Notes under the pieces: generated by a model
Databases searched by the model: none
The model's input: the letters and a program-made list of their open reading frames with translations, nothing else
Told to the model about the DNA's origin: nothing
Program-made: the position numbers and the translations under genes
NCBI GenBank assembly: GCA_019925795.1
Contig: CM034305.1
Coordinates: forward strand, 56,842,573 to 56,906,572
Source: Dendrobium chrysotoxum
Lineage: Eukaryota > Streptophyta > Magnoliopsida > Asparagales > Orchidaceae
Direction: 5' to 3'
Length of the DNA stretch: 64,000 nucleotides
Shown: positions 23,624 to 35,490 of the stretch, one piece after another
Layout: every line of letters begins with the position of its first letter
Position numbering within the stretch: position 1 is the stretch's first letter

Positions 23624-25190
23624 AAAAGGACATGGATATGGACCATAGGAATGATATCATTACATAAGTAATTTTCATAGCTAGCTAATTTAATGGGAAT
23701 TAAGCACATAGAGTTGACATTTTAAAGTGTCTCTATATCCCAACTAATTTTGAAATGGTGAGGATGGGGCCAATATCTTGTATTGGCGCTTTTTTGCTAC
23801 ATGTGATATAATATTTAATCCATTAGTCTCATGTGCATCCATCCTATTGCTTTTCCTATTAGAAAGTATTAATAGTATGTTATCTTATTTGCATTCTCTT
23901 AGTGCAAAAGAATATTGGAATTTAGATAAAGACATAATCTCTTAATTTTTCAATATTTTCATCATTTTAATTGATCTTAATGATCCGTAGATGTGCTTTC
24001 AATTTTGATGAAAATACTAATATAGATAAGTGCGTTAATTTTTTTCTCATACTATATCTCAATGTCATAGCTTTATTTCAACATTCAAAGGTAAGTTAAT
24101 AATTTGTTAAATGGATCACACCCTATGTAATATGTAACACTAAAAGAAAATATGGGTTAGGAGCAGCATAAGGTGAATGGTTAAGGCAATATTGAGGGTA
24201 GGTAATTAGACATCAATAATTAAATCATAACTTTTCCAATAGATCATATGATAATCCAACACATCTAGTTCAACTAAAGAACATAAATTTAGGAAGGTAG
24301 ACATTATACAATGGAGAAAATAATATTTTCATTTTTATGGTGTCAATTGATAAAATTCAACTATGGTAGCTTTGATATACACCTTATCTTTAATTTATTA
24401 AATTTCAAGTTTGAGCTCTAATACCAGAGTTGAAGTAGCCTTGGGAATGGATGCTCCAAGGGTTTCACTTGCTATGTAGGAGGGTACCTTAGAAGTAGGG
24501 ACACTCCTTAGAATATTTTGGGAAGGTGTCTTGAGGCAGAGGGCAAGGGAAGGTATTAGTCAAGACTTATTGGGTGGGTATGACCTACAACTCCCTTTTT
24601 AGTTTTCACATTACAGTTATTGCAAGGAGAAGAATTTAAGCCAAGGAATCACTTGGAAGAGTTAAATAATGTTAGGAGATGTGTTTTTGAGTAGTTGGTG
24701 AAAACAAAAAATGTTTAAGGGTGTCTAAGTTGAGATAAATCAAAATTAGATGTAAAAAAATCTAGTTGGTTTGATTGGCCTAGTTTTGATTTTATAGGCT
24801 TAAGTGATGAGGCTAAGGACAAATGGTGGGACTATAATGACATGGTAATGTTCAGTGGATTTGTGTATATTAGATATGGAGTAGATGATTTAGACCCAAT
24901 AGGTTTAGAAGGTGATGGAGTGAAGAGGACCAAAACTAGCTGACTATGAACCCTTCCTTGAGTGATTGCTCCCTATTACGATCTCCTTTAGTGTGGTGCC
25001 AATCATGGCTAAATAGAAAATACAAGTTATTATTTTTTTCTTTCCATATCAAAGTCCATCATGGGGATTTATAAGATTATTTGCTTGATGATAAATTTCA
25101 AGACCTCGATCTCTTGATGAATTTGAGCCATTGATCTCGATCTTTTAATTGAACCTTTATAACTAATTTGTTGTTCTACATCATAGAATT
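23624..25190. other. Intergenic, no gene recognised
   Basis: AT-rich sequence without a supported gene. A GCTCTAATACCAGAG word at 24415 resembles an inverted tRNA-Met primer site with one mismatch, but no LTR terminus was found beside it. Confidence 0.35.
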
Positions 25191-25194
25191 TGTG

Positions 25195-25310
25195 AGGTCA
25201 CATGCATGATCAAGTTGCTGATATTTTTTCAAATCCAGTCAATCATAAAGATTTTACTTGAATAAAAAATATTCTTTGTATCGAAAAACAAGTTGATGAG
25301 GGCAAGGTTG
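25195..25310 (+). pseudogene. Copia RNase H C-terminal remnant
   Basis: One frame reads DQVADIFSNPVNHKDFT, a TGA stop, then IKNILCIEKQ, preceded by a FVRSHA-like stretch in an adjacent frame. This matches the HEQLADIFTKPL tail of copia RNase H. Nothing upstream of it is preserved. Confidence 0.65.
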
Positions 25311-25794
25311 AAAAACAATTTTTCTAAAAAAATTTAAATTTTAAAGTAATGCATTTGAAAAATTTTGGAGTAGATGATTTTGATATGCAAATAATATTGT
25401 ATTTATACATTTTTAATATTTATAAATACCCCTCTCTTTTAAAAGTTTAAGCATCAAGCAAAAAACAAAAGTTTTCAAGAGCAAATAAATGAAGAAGAAG
25501 AGAAAAAAAGGCAAAGCTTTCAAAAAAGGAAAATGCTGTGTAAATTTGAGAATTTTATTAAAATTTGAGTTCATAAGAATCTATTTTTACGTGATAGAAT
25601 TTCAGTAAATATACTTTTATAATATTTATAAATGAGAATTTCTCATTATAACTTTGTGGAAAATAGTATATTTTCTTGATGGCTTAAGTAAGCTGAACAA
25701 CATTATTTGACATGAAAGATAAATAATGATCTTTTAGAAATTCTTTCAACGTTTGGTATGTTGTTTTGATAAGTGAGGTTGTAGCGTTGAACCT

Positions 25795-26100
25795 ATCACC
25801 TTAAAAAATATATATATATATAAATATAAATAAATAAAATTTCTTTCAAAATATTTTAACATATTTTATATTAAAATTAATAATTTTATTATATATATTC
25901 TTAATATCTATTTCGAATATTATTTTTATTATAAAATGATATTCTAAATCAATTTTATTGTATATATTAGTTAACAATTTTAACTAATATATTCTTAATA
26001 TTATTTTATAATAAAAATAACAAGTTTGTTATATATATATATGTTCTTAATATCATGTGTCATTAATCAATACAATTTAATTGTATTAAATAATTCAACT
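25795..26100. repeat. AT-rich low-complexity stretch
   Basis: TATATA and TTATTTTATAATAAA words in short repeats. It is non-coding, about 0.5 kb downstream of the NAC stop codon. Confidence 0.55.
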
Positions 26101-26636
26101 TAGAAACTGTTTGAGATGACCGTAATAAAGTTAATTGTTAATTAAGCTGTTGTGAGAAGTAATTATTTTAAAAGCTACTGTAAAAATCAGAGAGAAAATA
26201 GTAGCTAAAGAAAAATTATAATTGCGATCCGAATGCAAAGCGGTATGAAAGTTGTCGGCCCAAATAAATCCTAAATTTAAATAAAAAATGCAACTAAATT
26301 AATAAATAATAGGATTGGATTATTAGACAAATAATTTTGTTGTATCATATTTATATATCTCTAATAGTTTACTTATATTTATTTTTTAATTTAATTTTAT
26401 ATTATCTATTAGTTTAATTATATGAAGAGATAATAATTAACTTATAAAATTAAGAGCAAATATAGTAAAGTTAATATAGAATATATCAAAAAATTTTCCA
26501 AAAAAAAAAAGGGGAATTGCAGATTCACAATATATCCAAGCTATAGTATCTTGTCTTTTGATATTATTGTCACACAAACTTAGCATAGAAAGCATACATA
26601 TTTTTAACATTTTCTCATTAATATTATCTCCCTATT

Positions 26637-29600
26637 TCAATAAGTAGGCCAATAACCATCCAGATCCATGCATGACTCCTCCAAATTCTGAATCCTACTG
26701 GCACCAACTATGTTGCTGCCACTACCATACCCAGATTCACATTCTGCAATGTTACCCAAGAATGGTTGTGGCAACAACACCCCTTCTGTTGTGTTCAATG
26801 GTGTATTCATGGCCCTCAACAGCTGCTGTCCTCCAAGGTTGAGGTTCAGGCGGCCGAGCGACGACGGTGGCTGCGGAAAGCTCGCGGTGCTGTGATCAAG
26901 TTGGGTGTTAATTGTTTGAAAGTTGAGGGAAGAAGGGGGTCTTCCATTTGGATAGCGTAGTAGTTCTGCCAGATTGTGGCTGCTGAAGAAGGTTGGAAGT
27001 ATGGGAGGTCCAATAATGTTGAGGCTGCATGGGCTGATGAGCCTGTGGGATTGGCTTGTGGATGAGCATTTTTTGCTGCTGGAGTTGCTCTTCAAGATGA
27101 CACGACAGACGACCCATTCGTCGACCTGGCAAAGCTCAAGTATTGCTAAGATTTGATTGCATGTGTGTTAGGAGTTTTGTAACGAAGTAATATTCTGTAT
27201 GTTGTGTTTGTGATTATCAAATTTTTTGCGTTAAGATGTAAAAATTTGTTGCTGGTAACTTGGTTTTATTAACGATAATGATTTATGAATACGAATATAT
27301 ATCATGCAATAGTGCTGAATGCTTCATAAAGATGGAATTTTTTGTAGATTATTTTTGTGGGCGAATTATTACGTCCGGTCACCGGACTGTCTGGAGACGA
27401 ATCCAGATGCGCCACATCACCCAAATGCACTGGGCCCGGGTGACGTGGTGCGTCCGGATTCGTCTCACCGGACGTAATAATTTTCCATTTTTGTGGGACT
27501 TTTACTATGTAGTGGCCTATAAACTATGATGTATAAATTGTGCAAAAAAAAAAAAAAAAAAAAGATGCAAGAGTTCACCTCCTTGAAATTAAACGTTGTT
27601 AGCTGTAAGTATCCTACGTGAAAGTTCACTGAGAAGGTCCACACAATAAAGTTTTTTTTTTGCTTCAGAAGTTTCGTTTAAGATATATCGAGATGAATTT
27701 AGTTATGTAAGACTATTCTAACTAAATTACAACAATGCTCTTTTCTGTTGTGCATGAATAGCTGTCCCGATTGTCATATTGCAAAATAGAAAAATATCTT
27801 ACAACTTCTTGAAAATATTTGTTTCCTTAGGAAAAAAGATGTGTCTTGCATTCCTAGTTGAATTTAAATTGAAGGACATAAATTTAGCTTTTTACATGTT
27901 CTTGAAAAGAATAATACATAAAAATATGAAGTGGTAGTTTAGTGTGTCATTTGTGGGTCGTGTTAGTTTGTAGATTATGAGCTTTATTTGGTTATCATTA
28001 GGTTTTTGTGGGTCTTTTAATTATATAAATATCCCTACTGAGAGGAAACTAGAGTATGCAAGATCCATGAATGATAGAAATTTTGTTAGGGATGTGGAAG
28101 TAAACCACCTAACGAAACAAACAAGAATAAATAGAAAAGCAGCAGAAAGTAAATGACACCAGGATTTATGTTGAAAAACACGAAATCGGAAAAAACCACA
28201 GAGCCACACTAAAAAATCCACTATAAAAATTGAAAGAAATAAGTATAGACCTCTCTTCTCTTTCACTCTCTCCTTGCTTCTGTTCTCAGTTACTTCGTTC
28301 TTACTAGCTAAACAAAAGAGAAAAGCCTCTATGTACCACCAAAGGATGCCACCCTCAAGTAAACGAGAAAGAAAAACTATCTAGTCCACCCCAAAGTGTT
28401 GCAGTGCTAGTTTAGAATGCTGCGGCGTTCAACACTCTATCTGTAGTATGCTTGACAGTGCTATGGTGCTGAATTTAGAGCACCTCGGTGCTTCACTCAC
28501 TGTATTTTCTCCCAGCAAATTTTTGTACCACCGAGGTGCTCGGGTACATAGCACTACAGCGCTAAGGTATACAACATTGGGGAGCTTAGGTACATAGTGT
28601 TGGGGCATTGTATGAAAAAAATTTTCAAGTAGGGGGAGGACCCCCCACACCCCCCAGCAAGCACAAAAAATTGACTTGAGGTCAAGGTAACAACGCAATC
28701 TAATTGATCAACACAAACAACACAATGTAATTGATTAACACAATCAGATTCCAGACATACTAACAACTTTGACTGCTCCCTCTTCTTGCCCAATGACAAC
28801 TCAAATTTACAAGCATCCTCAAATTATGCCTCCATTTGTCATCAATTAAATGTAGGGCTACAAATGAACTGAGCGTTTAACAAGCTACTCGTGGCTCGAC
28901 TCGATAAGAGCTCGTTCATATTCTCTTGATAAGATAAATGAACGAGCTTGAATACTTTTGATAAATACAAAATAACTAAATAAACGAGCCTGAAACATGT
29001 TGGCGTTCAGTTCCGTTATGTTCACGAATTGTATAGTGTAATGCTCGTGAACAAGCTAATTAAGAAGCTTAATTAGAGCTTGACTAAGAAGCTCGATTAG
29101 AACTATATTAAAGTTTTAGAAATTAAATATTGTTAAATTTAATAATTTATTTTTACTAATCCTGTCTAAAATCGTTTAATAATTTATTTATTTTTACTTC
29201 CCCTTCTGTCTGAAAATTGTGAACAACCAGCTCTCCAAACAATTATAAAATAATGATACATCATTTTCGGTAGCTCTGAAACATTAATTAGATATGTTCA
29301 TGAACGGACTCATTTGATAACTCAAGAATACTCATTAGATGTGTTCGTGAACAAACTTGTTTGATAGTTTTAAAAAATTCGCTAGATATGTTCACAAACA
29401 TGCTCGATGTAATTGTTTGTAAGAAGACTTGATAAGACTCGTTTGTTAAGTTAATATATATTTAAAAGTAAAGCTCATTTATAGCTTGATAATATTCATT
29501 TGTTTAAAGCTTGATAAGCATGAAATGAACTGAACATGAACCAAACATGAACACCCATTAATTTAAAAGAACCAAGCTTGAACACAAACAAAAAAGCTCG

Positions 29601-32600
29601 AATCAAACTCGAACTGAACTTGAACATGAAGCTGATAATAAACGAACTTAAACATGAACACGCACATACTCGGCTTGGCTCGATTCGTTTGCAGCCCTAA
29701 TTAAATGTGTTGAGTTTTAGGTGTATCCTCGAATAGTTATCTCATATATTGTATTTTTTCTATTTTTTCTTGTAGTTTTCCATTTTGAGTGTAAGAAATA
29801 GTGCTCTCGGTGAGGGTCATTGTCATCCGAGCGACATCTATATCCACATGAACATGATCAAGCCCAATCATACATGAAATTATATCATGCTAACTTATCA
29901 CACATTATCCTAGAACAGGTCACACAACCATTGACCTCAACCCTAGATCCGAAACCTTGATTCCACTCTGCATGTCCTGAACATCCTCTTTCGTTTTCCG
30001 AATTCACTTCGCTCGTACCAGGTCGACACTAAACCCAACTTCGTCTTTCATTGCCATTTGCTTTGTTTCCAAGCCCAGATCTGCCTGCTTCCATCGAAAT
30101 TCATCCACCACATATGTGCCGCTCCGCCCTAGACCTACTTCTCAGCCAGCCAATAGCTCAGATTTTGCCAGTTTATCATTTTTTTATTCATTTTTGAACG
30201 ATCTTAAGAGAAAGGGTTGTGTAAGGGCAGATGCATTCATATGAATAAATGTAAACGGGTAGTTTTGTGAGCCATTTGTGAGCTGTGTGAGTTTATAAGC
30301 TCACTACAGGAAAACAAACCATCTCTAGCTACAAAATCCACTAGAAAATAAGTGAAATCCCTCTTAAAAAAAATTATTCAAAATCTAAAAATTATAAATA
30401 ACTTGAATAATATCTAATTATATTTAATCATTCTAAGTCTATCATAGTTAAAAATTTTAAAAATTTAAATCTAACAAGCTTTTAAAATAAAATAAAAAAA
30501 GAAACAAAATCTAAATGTATTCGACTTACCTAAATCTAATATAGATTCGAAAAATATATATTCATAAATATTACATAGATCTAAACGAAGCACACTACAT
30601 CTACAATGTAAAATATAGATCTATAACAAATATATAGATCTAATATAAAAGAATGTAGATTTAACATTCTAGAAGGAAACCAAAAAAAAAAAAACCCTAA
30701 AATGAAATTTCAAAATAAAGCTTGTATGAGGAAGAGGAAGAGGTTAAAAAAAATGTATGAGGAAGAGGAAGTGATGTACTTCTTGAAAATTATGTCACTT
30801 AAAACTGTTGGAATGTCACCAAAAATGGTGGAAAATTCTGCCAGGTAATTTTTTGACGGAAATTATATTGGAAGTGACCCCCATAAATTTTCTGATGCCT
30901 TCCACCGATTATTTTGGTAAAAATTTTGGCAAAAATTTTCAATCGGTTCTTGTTGCTGGTATTCACCTGTTTTTCTATTGTGGTTAATTACCAGCTTTAA
31001 TAGATAATTATTAGGATTATATGAGTCTTGGAATGATATAAATATCCCTCTTTAAGGTGAAATTAAGACATGCAAAAATAATTAATGATGAACTTTGGCC
31101 GCTCTATCTCCCTCCGCAATGATATAGCCATACATATGGATGCATGCAGACGTGAGAGTCATACCATAAGGTTTCCTTTGAAGCTGGACTTTGGCTGCAG
31201 GCGGTACTCATGCATTACCCAATTTGTCTTCTCTCCTCTTGGAGCCCTTCCCTTATAAAACACAAGTGTCTTCTTCATACCTGCAAGCTCAGAGCTTCTA
31301 CTGTCGTATATCTCCTTATCCTTCCCAGTTGTCTTCCAGTATCCGGAATTTGTTGCACGGTTAGTCCTCATTCCGGTGGGATACTTCCTGTCCCTTAAGC
31401 TGAAGAAATACCATTCTTTCTCCCCCATCTTTGCTTTTCCTATAATTGTTAGCAAAACAACACAATTGTGATTTTCTTTTCTCCCAATTTTTGAAAATGG
31501 TGGAGTACAAGAAGGTATACATGCTTGGATAACGTGGAGCTAACTATCAGGGAGTTTATCTGCTAGAAAAAGATGGATATCTTTATTTAAATTACATGCA
31601 TATCAAAATTTATTAATGAATTTGGTGGTTTATATATTATATTTTTTGAGAAAATATCCACTTTTTTTAAGCATTTCTTGTATTCATTGTATATATTTGC
31701 ATCTGGAGCTCATGATACAACATTTTTCCTTTTGATGTTGATGCAAGCAACATTTGAGTAAAGGTTTGTATGTACATAAAGTTTATTGTGGTGCACACAA
31801 TTAATGCACAGCAGATGACTAGAAGCTTTTCTTCTTATCATCTATTGCTCATAATTATGCTATTCTACTAAAAAATGTAGGATAAAGTGTTATGGTAGCT
31901 AACTAAGAGAGCCTCTTAATAAAACTAGCAACTAACTACCTTTATATATACAAGACTCAAAATTAGCACACGATAAATGATGAAATGAATGTAGATCCAG
32001 AAAATTTAGCATACACTTTGTATAAGTTTTCTAGCATCATTAGTTTTTTTATAACCAAGGCATATATTTACAAGCTAGAAATTTGTAGTGAAAATGCAAG
32101 ACTTTTTTTAATTTCTTTTTTTTTATAAGAACGGTGGGTAAAAATATTTAAAAATTTAAGTAGGTGATTAATTACTTGCAAAAGAAAGAGTATTGCTACA
32201 CTATTCAAATAAATCTACAAAATAAAATTATTAGAGGTTCACCTTCTTAGGGAGCTAATGAATATGTGGAAATCTGAGTGCAGCTGTGAAGGGATGGAAC
32301 TAGGAAGAGCTTAGGTGGGCAATGCCCCCTTTGAAATCTTTTTTTTTTTTCTTAGAAGAATAAGTATTTTAATAATTTTTTTCACCTTCAATAAATGCAA
32401 TTGCCCAATTTCTAAATTTTTTTTTTATTTCATACATAAAATTATACGTTTCACAATCTTATTTTGCCCAATCTTAAAAGAGAGGCTTTGGTTCTGCCCT
32501 TGATCTGAGCGTTATGCATGCAGTTTTGCTATTGAGATTTTTTTATGATCATCCAAATTATCAAATGTTTTTTATGATCAACCTCTTATAACACGCATTT

Positions 32601-33349
32601 AAAGCCTAGAACAATTTCTAGTTAGAGTCTGTGTAAAACAAGAAGATCATATGTCGAACAAAAGTATTAAGAATTGTCAGCCAGAAAACCTATTTTGAAG
32701 AAATCAGACTGATTAAGAACATATACTTGATTTGATGATATAATAGTAGAAATTAAATTTCTTATTTTGCTGAAATAATTGAACATGCAGAATAAAAAAA
32801 AAATACACAGGATGCTTCCTAATGTTTAAACCCTAACTCAATCTATACATGAAGTTTCTGGAATTTTCTAGTCTCAAAACACAAGTTAATCATCATTCCA
32901 GTTCTCATATTGGTAATCAATAATAAATTTCCTAGAAAATATTCCGATACAGATGAATTCAGCCATATTAATCACCATTAGTTCGAGCAAGCAATATATT
33001 TCTCCTCAAAATAACCAAAAAAAAAAAAAAAAAAAGCTTCATATGGGAGAAAAACGAGCTACAAGCAGCCGGACTATCCTTTTCCAAGAGAAATAGCAGA
33101 TTTAAGTTTTGGCTAAGTATGAATTAAGAAAATATTATTTTTGCTACCTGGGAGATCCCAAGGCTCACACTTGTTGAGATCAACTTCTGCAATTGCTCTT
33201 GCTGTGAAATTGGCCTTGGTGATCTTATGAGTAAGATAATAAGTGATTAGCTCTTCATCGGTGGGATGAAATCTAAACCCAGGAGGTAATTTCTCCTCCT
33301 CAGCTTCTGCACCTTCCATCTCTCCACCTTCTTTTCTATTATTCTGCAT
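26637..33349 (-). CDS. NAC-domain transcription factor (three exons, 321 aa)
   Basis: Plant-specific DNA-binding regulator of the NAC family, acting in the nucleus. Exons are 33148-33349, 31165-31439 and 26637-27125, with phases 1 and 0 and GT-AG junctions. The five NAC subdomains appear in order: A (LPPGFRFHPTDEEL, residues 21-34 onward), B (AEVDLNKCEPWDLPG, about 54-68), C (WYFFSLRDRKYPTGMRTNR, about 77-95, then SGYWKTTGKDKEIY), D (GMKKTLVFYKGRAPRGEK, about 121-138, then NWVMHEYRL) and E (DEWVVCRV, 161-168). The remaining C-terminus is Ser/Pro/Gln/Leu-rich, as in NAC activation regions, and ends GYWPTY. An acidic stretch (EGAEAEEEK) precedes subdomain A. All exons are intact. An in-frame ATG at residue 11 is an alternative start. 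The exact NAC subgroup is not assigned; the C/D sequence looks NAM/CUC-like. Confidence 0.93.
27362..27486. mobile_element. Mutator-like MITE with 11-bp target duplication
   Basis: A 125-bp palindrome with ends GAATTATTACGTCCGGT and, inverted, AATTATTACGTCCGGTGAG. Perfect 11-bp direct repeats ATTTTTGTGGG flank it at 27351 and 27487. The ends match the element at 10869, so both belong to one family. It lies in NAC intron 2, 237 bases from exon 3. Confidence 0.85.
27930..28850 (-). mobile_element. Copia-type LTR fragment in NAC intron 2
   Basis: The word ACACCAGGATTTATGTTGAA with GGAAAAAACCAC resembles the conserved ACACCAGATTTACGTGGAAAACC block of copia LTRs. ATATAAATATCCCT upstream would be its TATA region. 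A diverged relative of 27930-28085 recurs at 30220-31110. LTR termini were not identified. Confidence 0.4.
28853..29699. mobile_element. Non-autonomous hAT element with 8-bp target duplication
   Basis: The ends TAGGGCTACAAATGAACTGA and, inverted, TAGGGCTGCAAACGAATCGA differ only by transitions. They are flanked by perfect 8-bp duplications ATTAAATG (28845-28852, 29700-29707), the hAT signature. The 847-bp interior is rich in GAGCTCG/CTTGATAA and GAACATGAA words and has no transposase frame. It is inserted in NAC intron 2. Confidence 0.92.
30220..31110 (-). mobile_element. LTR-like fragment split by a CACTA element
   Basis: Sequence on both sides of the CACTA insertion (30220-30301 and 30983-31110) resembles 27930-28085 when joined, including GATATAAATATCCCT. 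That indicates a second copy of the same LTR-like repeat in the intron. Divergence is high and the termini are unresolved. Confidence 0.4.
30302..30982. mobile_element. Non-autonomous CACTA element
   Basis: It starts CACTACAGGAAAACAAACC and, inverted, ends CACAATAGAAAAACAGGTG. The 3-bp flanks are GCT and GTT, a CACTA-sized duplication with one transition. The 681-bp interior is AT-rich without a transposase. Subterminal TTTTGGTAAAAATTTTGG-like words are visible near the right end. Confidence 0.75.
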
Positions 33350-33494
33350 GCTTCAATCTCTTCTATAACAAAAATCTTAATTTTGTTCTACGCTCAAAGA
33401 GATGTTACACTTTGAAATAACAGATGTGTGGATATATGTAGAAAGTGAAGAAGTGAAGAAAGAAAAAGGAGGTTACAAATTATTGAGTCTCATC

Positions 33495-33508
33495 ATATAA
33501 ATATATAG
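33495..33508 (-). promoter_or_regulatory. Candidate TATA box of the NAC gene
   Basis: On the gene strand CTATATATTTATA lies about 150 bases before the NAC start codon, which would leave a 5' UTR of roughly 110-120 bases. It is the only strong TATA-like word at that distance. Confidence 0.5.
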
Positions 33509-33617
33509 GAAGAGAGATTTCTGGCTAGTGGGGGAAAGTTAGGATTTACACGGAAGGCCTTCTACTATTAAACTATCTTACTGGCTAACTTGTAAAGAAG
33601 ATTATGAATGAAGCTTT

Positions 33618-33620
<3 letters not shown>

Positions 33621-33664
<44 letters not shown>
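33621..33664. repeat. (GA)22 microsatellite upstream of the NAC gene
   Basis: A perfect GA dinucleotide run, (CT)n on the NAC strand, about 110 bases upstream of the candidate TATA box. GA/CT runs in plant promoters are known targets of BBR/BPC GAGA-binding factors. A regulatory role here is inference. Confidence 0.85.
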
Positions 33665-33666
<2 letters not shown>

Positions 33667-34170
33667 CGAATATTTCATTCAAGCTTTATCATCTACGGGC
33701 CTTCCATTGGAAGCTAGTAGCTAGACATGGTTTCATGCATTTAGGAGATTTTTTGAGGAGAGTGGTTCATAAAATTTCTTAAAACATTGGTTAGTATTTT
33801 GCTTAATATCATTGGTATTAGTATTTTAGTGATAGTAATTGTTGCATGTCAGAACATTCGTGGCGGTAGAGTGATAGAGTGTTTAACATCCTAGCTTTAT
33901 ACGAAAATCCAGCACACAGACATAAAAGAGAGAGGGGTATAAGAGTCATAAGAGACACCAGTACTTTTTATGTGGAAAACTCTGAAAAGAGAAAAAACCA
34001 TGGGTTCTGACCCAGTTAAAATGATTCTCTACAACTAATGTTGCCCGCCGACTATGGTCTGTCTAACCATTGTTGACCACCGACTACGGTCCCTTAGACC
34101 ACTGTTTCCCATTGACTAAAGTCCCCTCGCTACCGTCATCTGCCTACTTCGATCCCTCTGACTATCGTTT

Positions 34171-34948
34171 CACTACAGAAAAATCGTCTATTACCAGCGG
34201 ATTTTCCAGCGGCCTTCCGACTGACTATTTTCTAGTGGCTTTCTAGCGATCTAATTTTTTAGAAGAATTTCCGATGGCTTTCCAGTGGTTTTGTTTTCAA
34301 CGAAATTTTCGGCAGCTTTTCTTGTGGTTTGTAATGATTTCTGAAAAATCATATATTCATAATTTAATTAATTATTAATTTAATAATTAGTCTAATTAAT
34401 TATTAATTTAATAACTTATTTAATTAATTATTAACTTTAATATAAAATTATAATTTTCGTATAAGTATAGTTTAAATAAATAATAATAAGTGTTTTAATG
34501 CATTTGCCCTTCCAGCAAAATGGTTTGGACTTAAAAAAAAGTTTGGACTCAGTTCGAATCTCGGGCAAGTCGCGCGGTCGGGTAGCAGGCAGGCAGCCGG
34601 GCAGGTAGCTTGGGTGGACAGCAGGTAGGGGCAGTGCGGGAGCTCGGGCGGGTAGCACGGGGTCACAGGCAGGCAGCCGGACAGGGCAGACAACGCAGGC
34701 AGGTGGCTGGGCAGTCGGGCAACTTCATTTTTTAATTAATTTTTCTTTATTTTTCCATGGCCTTTTTCGCAGGAAATCTGCTGGAAATATTTGCCTCCAG
34801 AAAATACCACCGAAAATATTTTTTCTATGTGGGTTTTACAGGCAAAAAATTTGTCATCAGAAAGCTGCTGATAAATTCCAAAACCGCTTGAAAAATGACC
34901 AATTGCAGCTGAAAAATATCGCCGGTAATAAGTGATTTTCCTATAGTG
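34171..34948. mobile_element. Non-autonomous CACTA element in the minisatellite
   Basis: It begins CACTACAGAAAAATCGTCTA and, inverted, ends CACTATAGGAAAATCACTTA, both followed by TTACCRGCGG-type sequence. The flanks TTT and TCT fit a 3-bp duplication with one change. The interior includes a GC-rich patch with GGCAGGCAGCCGG words (34560-34720) and no transposase. Confidence 0.8.
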
Positions 34949-35112
34949 TCTCCCATCGATTACCGTCCCTAAAACTTCCATCACCCATTGACTACGGTCC
35001 CTTTGACCACCATCGCCCACCGACTACCATCGCCAGCTAACTACGGTCTCTCCAACCACTATCACCTGTCGACTAATGTCCCTCCAACCACTATCACTCG
35101 TCGACTACGGTC

Positions 35113-35490
35113 ACTACAAGAAAAAAGCATATTACCGGCGAATTTTCCGGCGCGGATTTTGAAATTTTTCGATTGATTTTGAATTTTTTTGACGGATTTC
35201 TGGCGAAAAACTTTTCGACGATAAATCGAGCGTCGGAAAACTTTTATGTCAAAAACATTTCGCCAAAAAATTTTTCCGGCGGCTGTCCGGAGAAAAAAAT
35301 ATGCCGGAATAACTAAAAATAATTTAAAAAATCAACATAACAACTGCCCACGCAAGCCCGCCCGTAACTAGCCCACGGGTAAGCCAGCCCACACCCGCAT
35401 AGCCTGCCCTTGCCACCCGCGCGTTGTCAGCCCACGCCCGCGGGCACGCATAAATAAGTTATTAAATTAAAAATTAAAATAAATAATTAA
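35113..35490. mobile_element. Second CACTA-type element, right end degraded
   Basis: It starts CACTACAAGAAAAAAGCATA then TTACCGGCG, closely matching the left end of the element at 34171. The right side runs to AAAATAGTG before the minisatellite resumes, but that end does not mirror the left one well. It is probably truncated or rearranged. Confidence 0.5.

Noticed and set aside
24415..24426. GCTCTAATACCA as an inverted tRNA-Met primer site
   Set aside because: One mismatch and no LTR terminus or pol next to it. Could be chance.
26102..26275. Possible further Harbinger-like MITE
   Set aside because: The ends (GTTTGAGATGACC and GTCGGCCCAAATAAA) pair only loosely and no flanking duplication was seen.
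26710..26960. Plus-strand open frames opposite NAC exon 3
   Set aside because: Antisense shadows of a real exon with NAC-type coding on the other strand.
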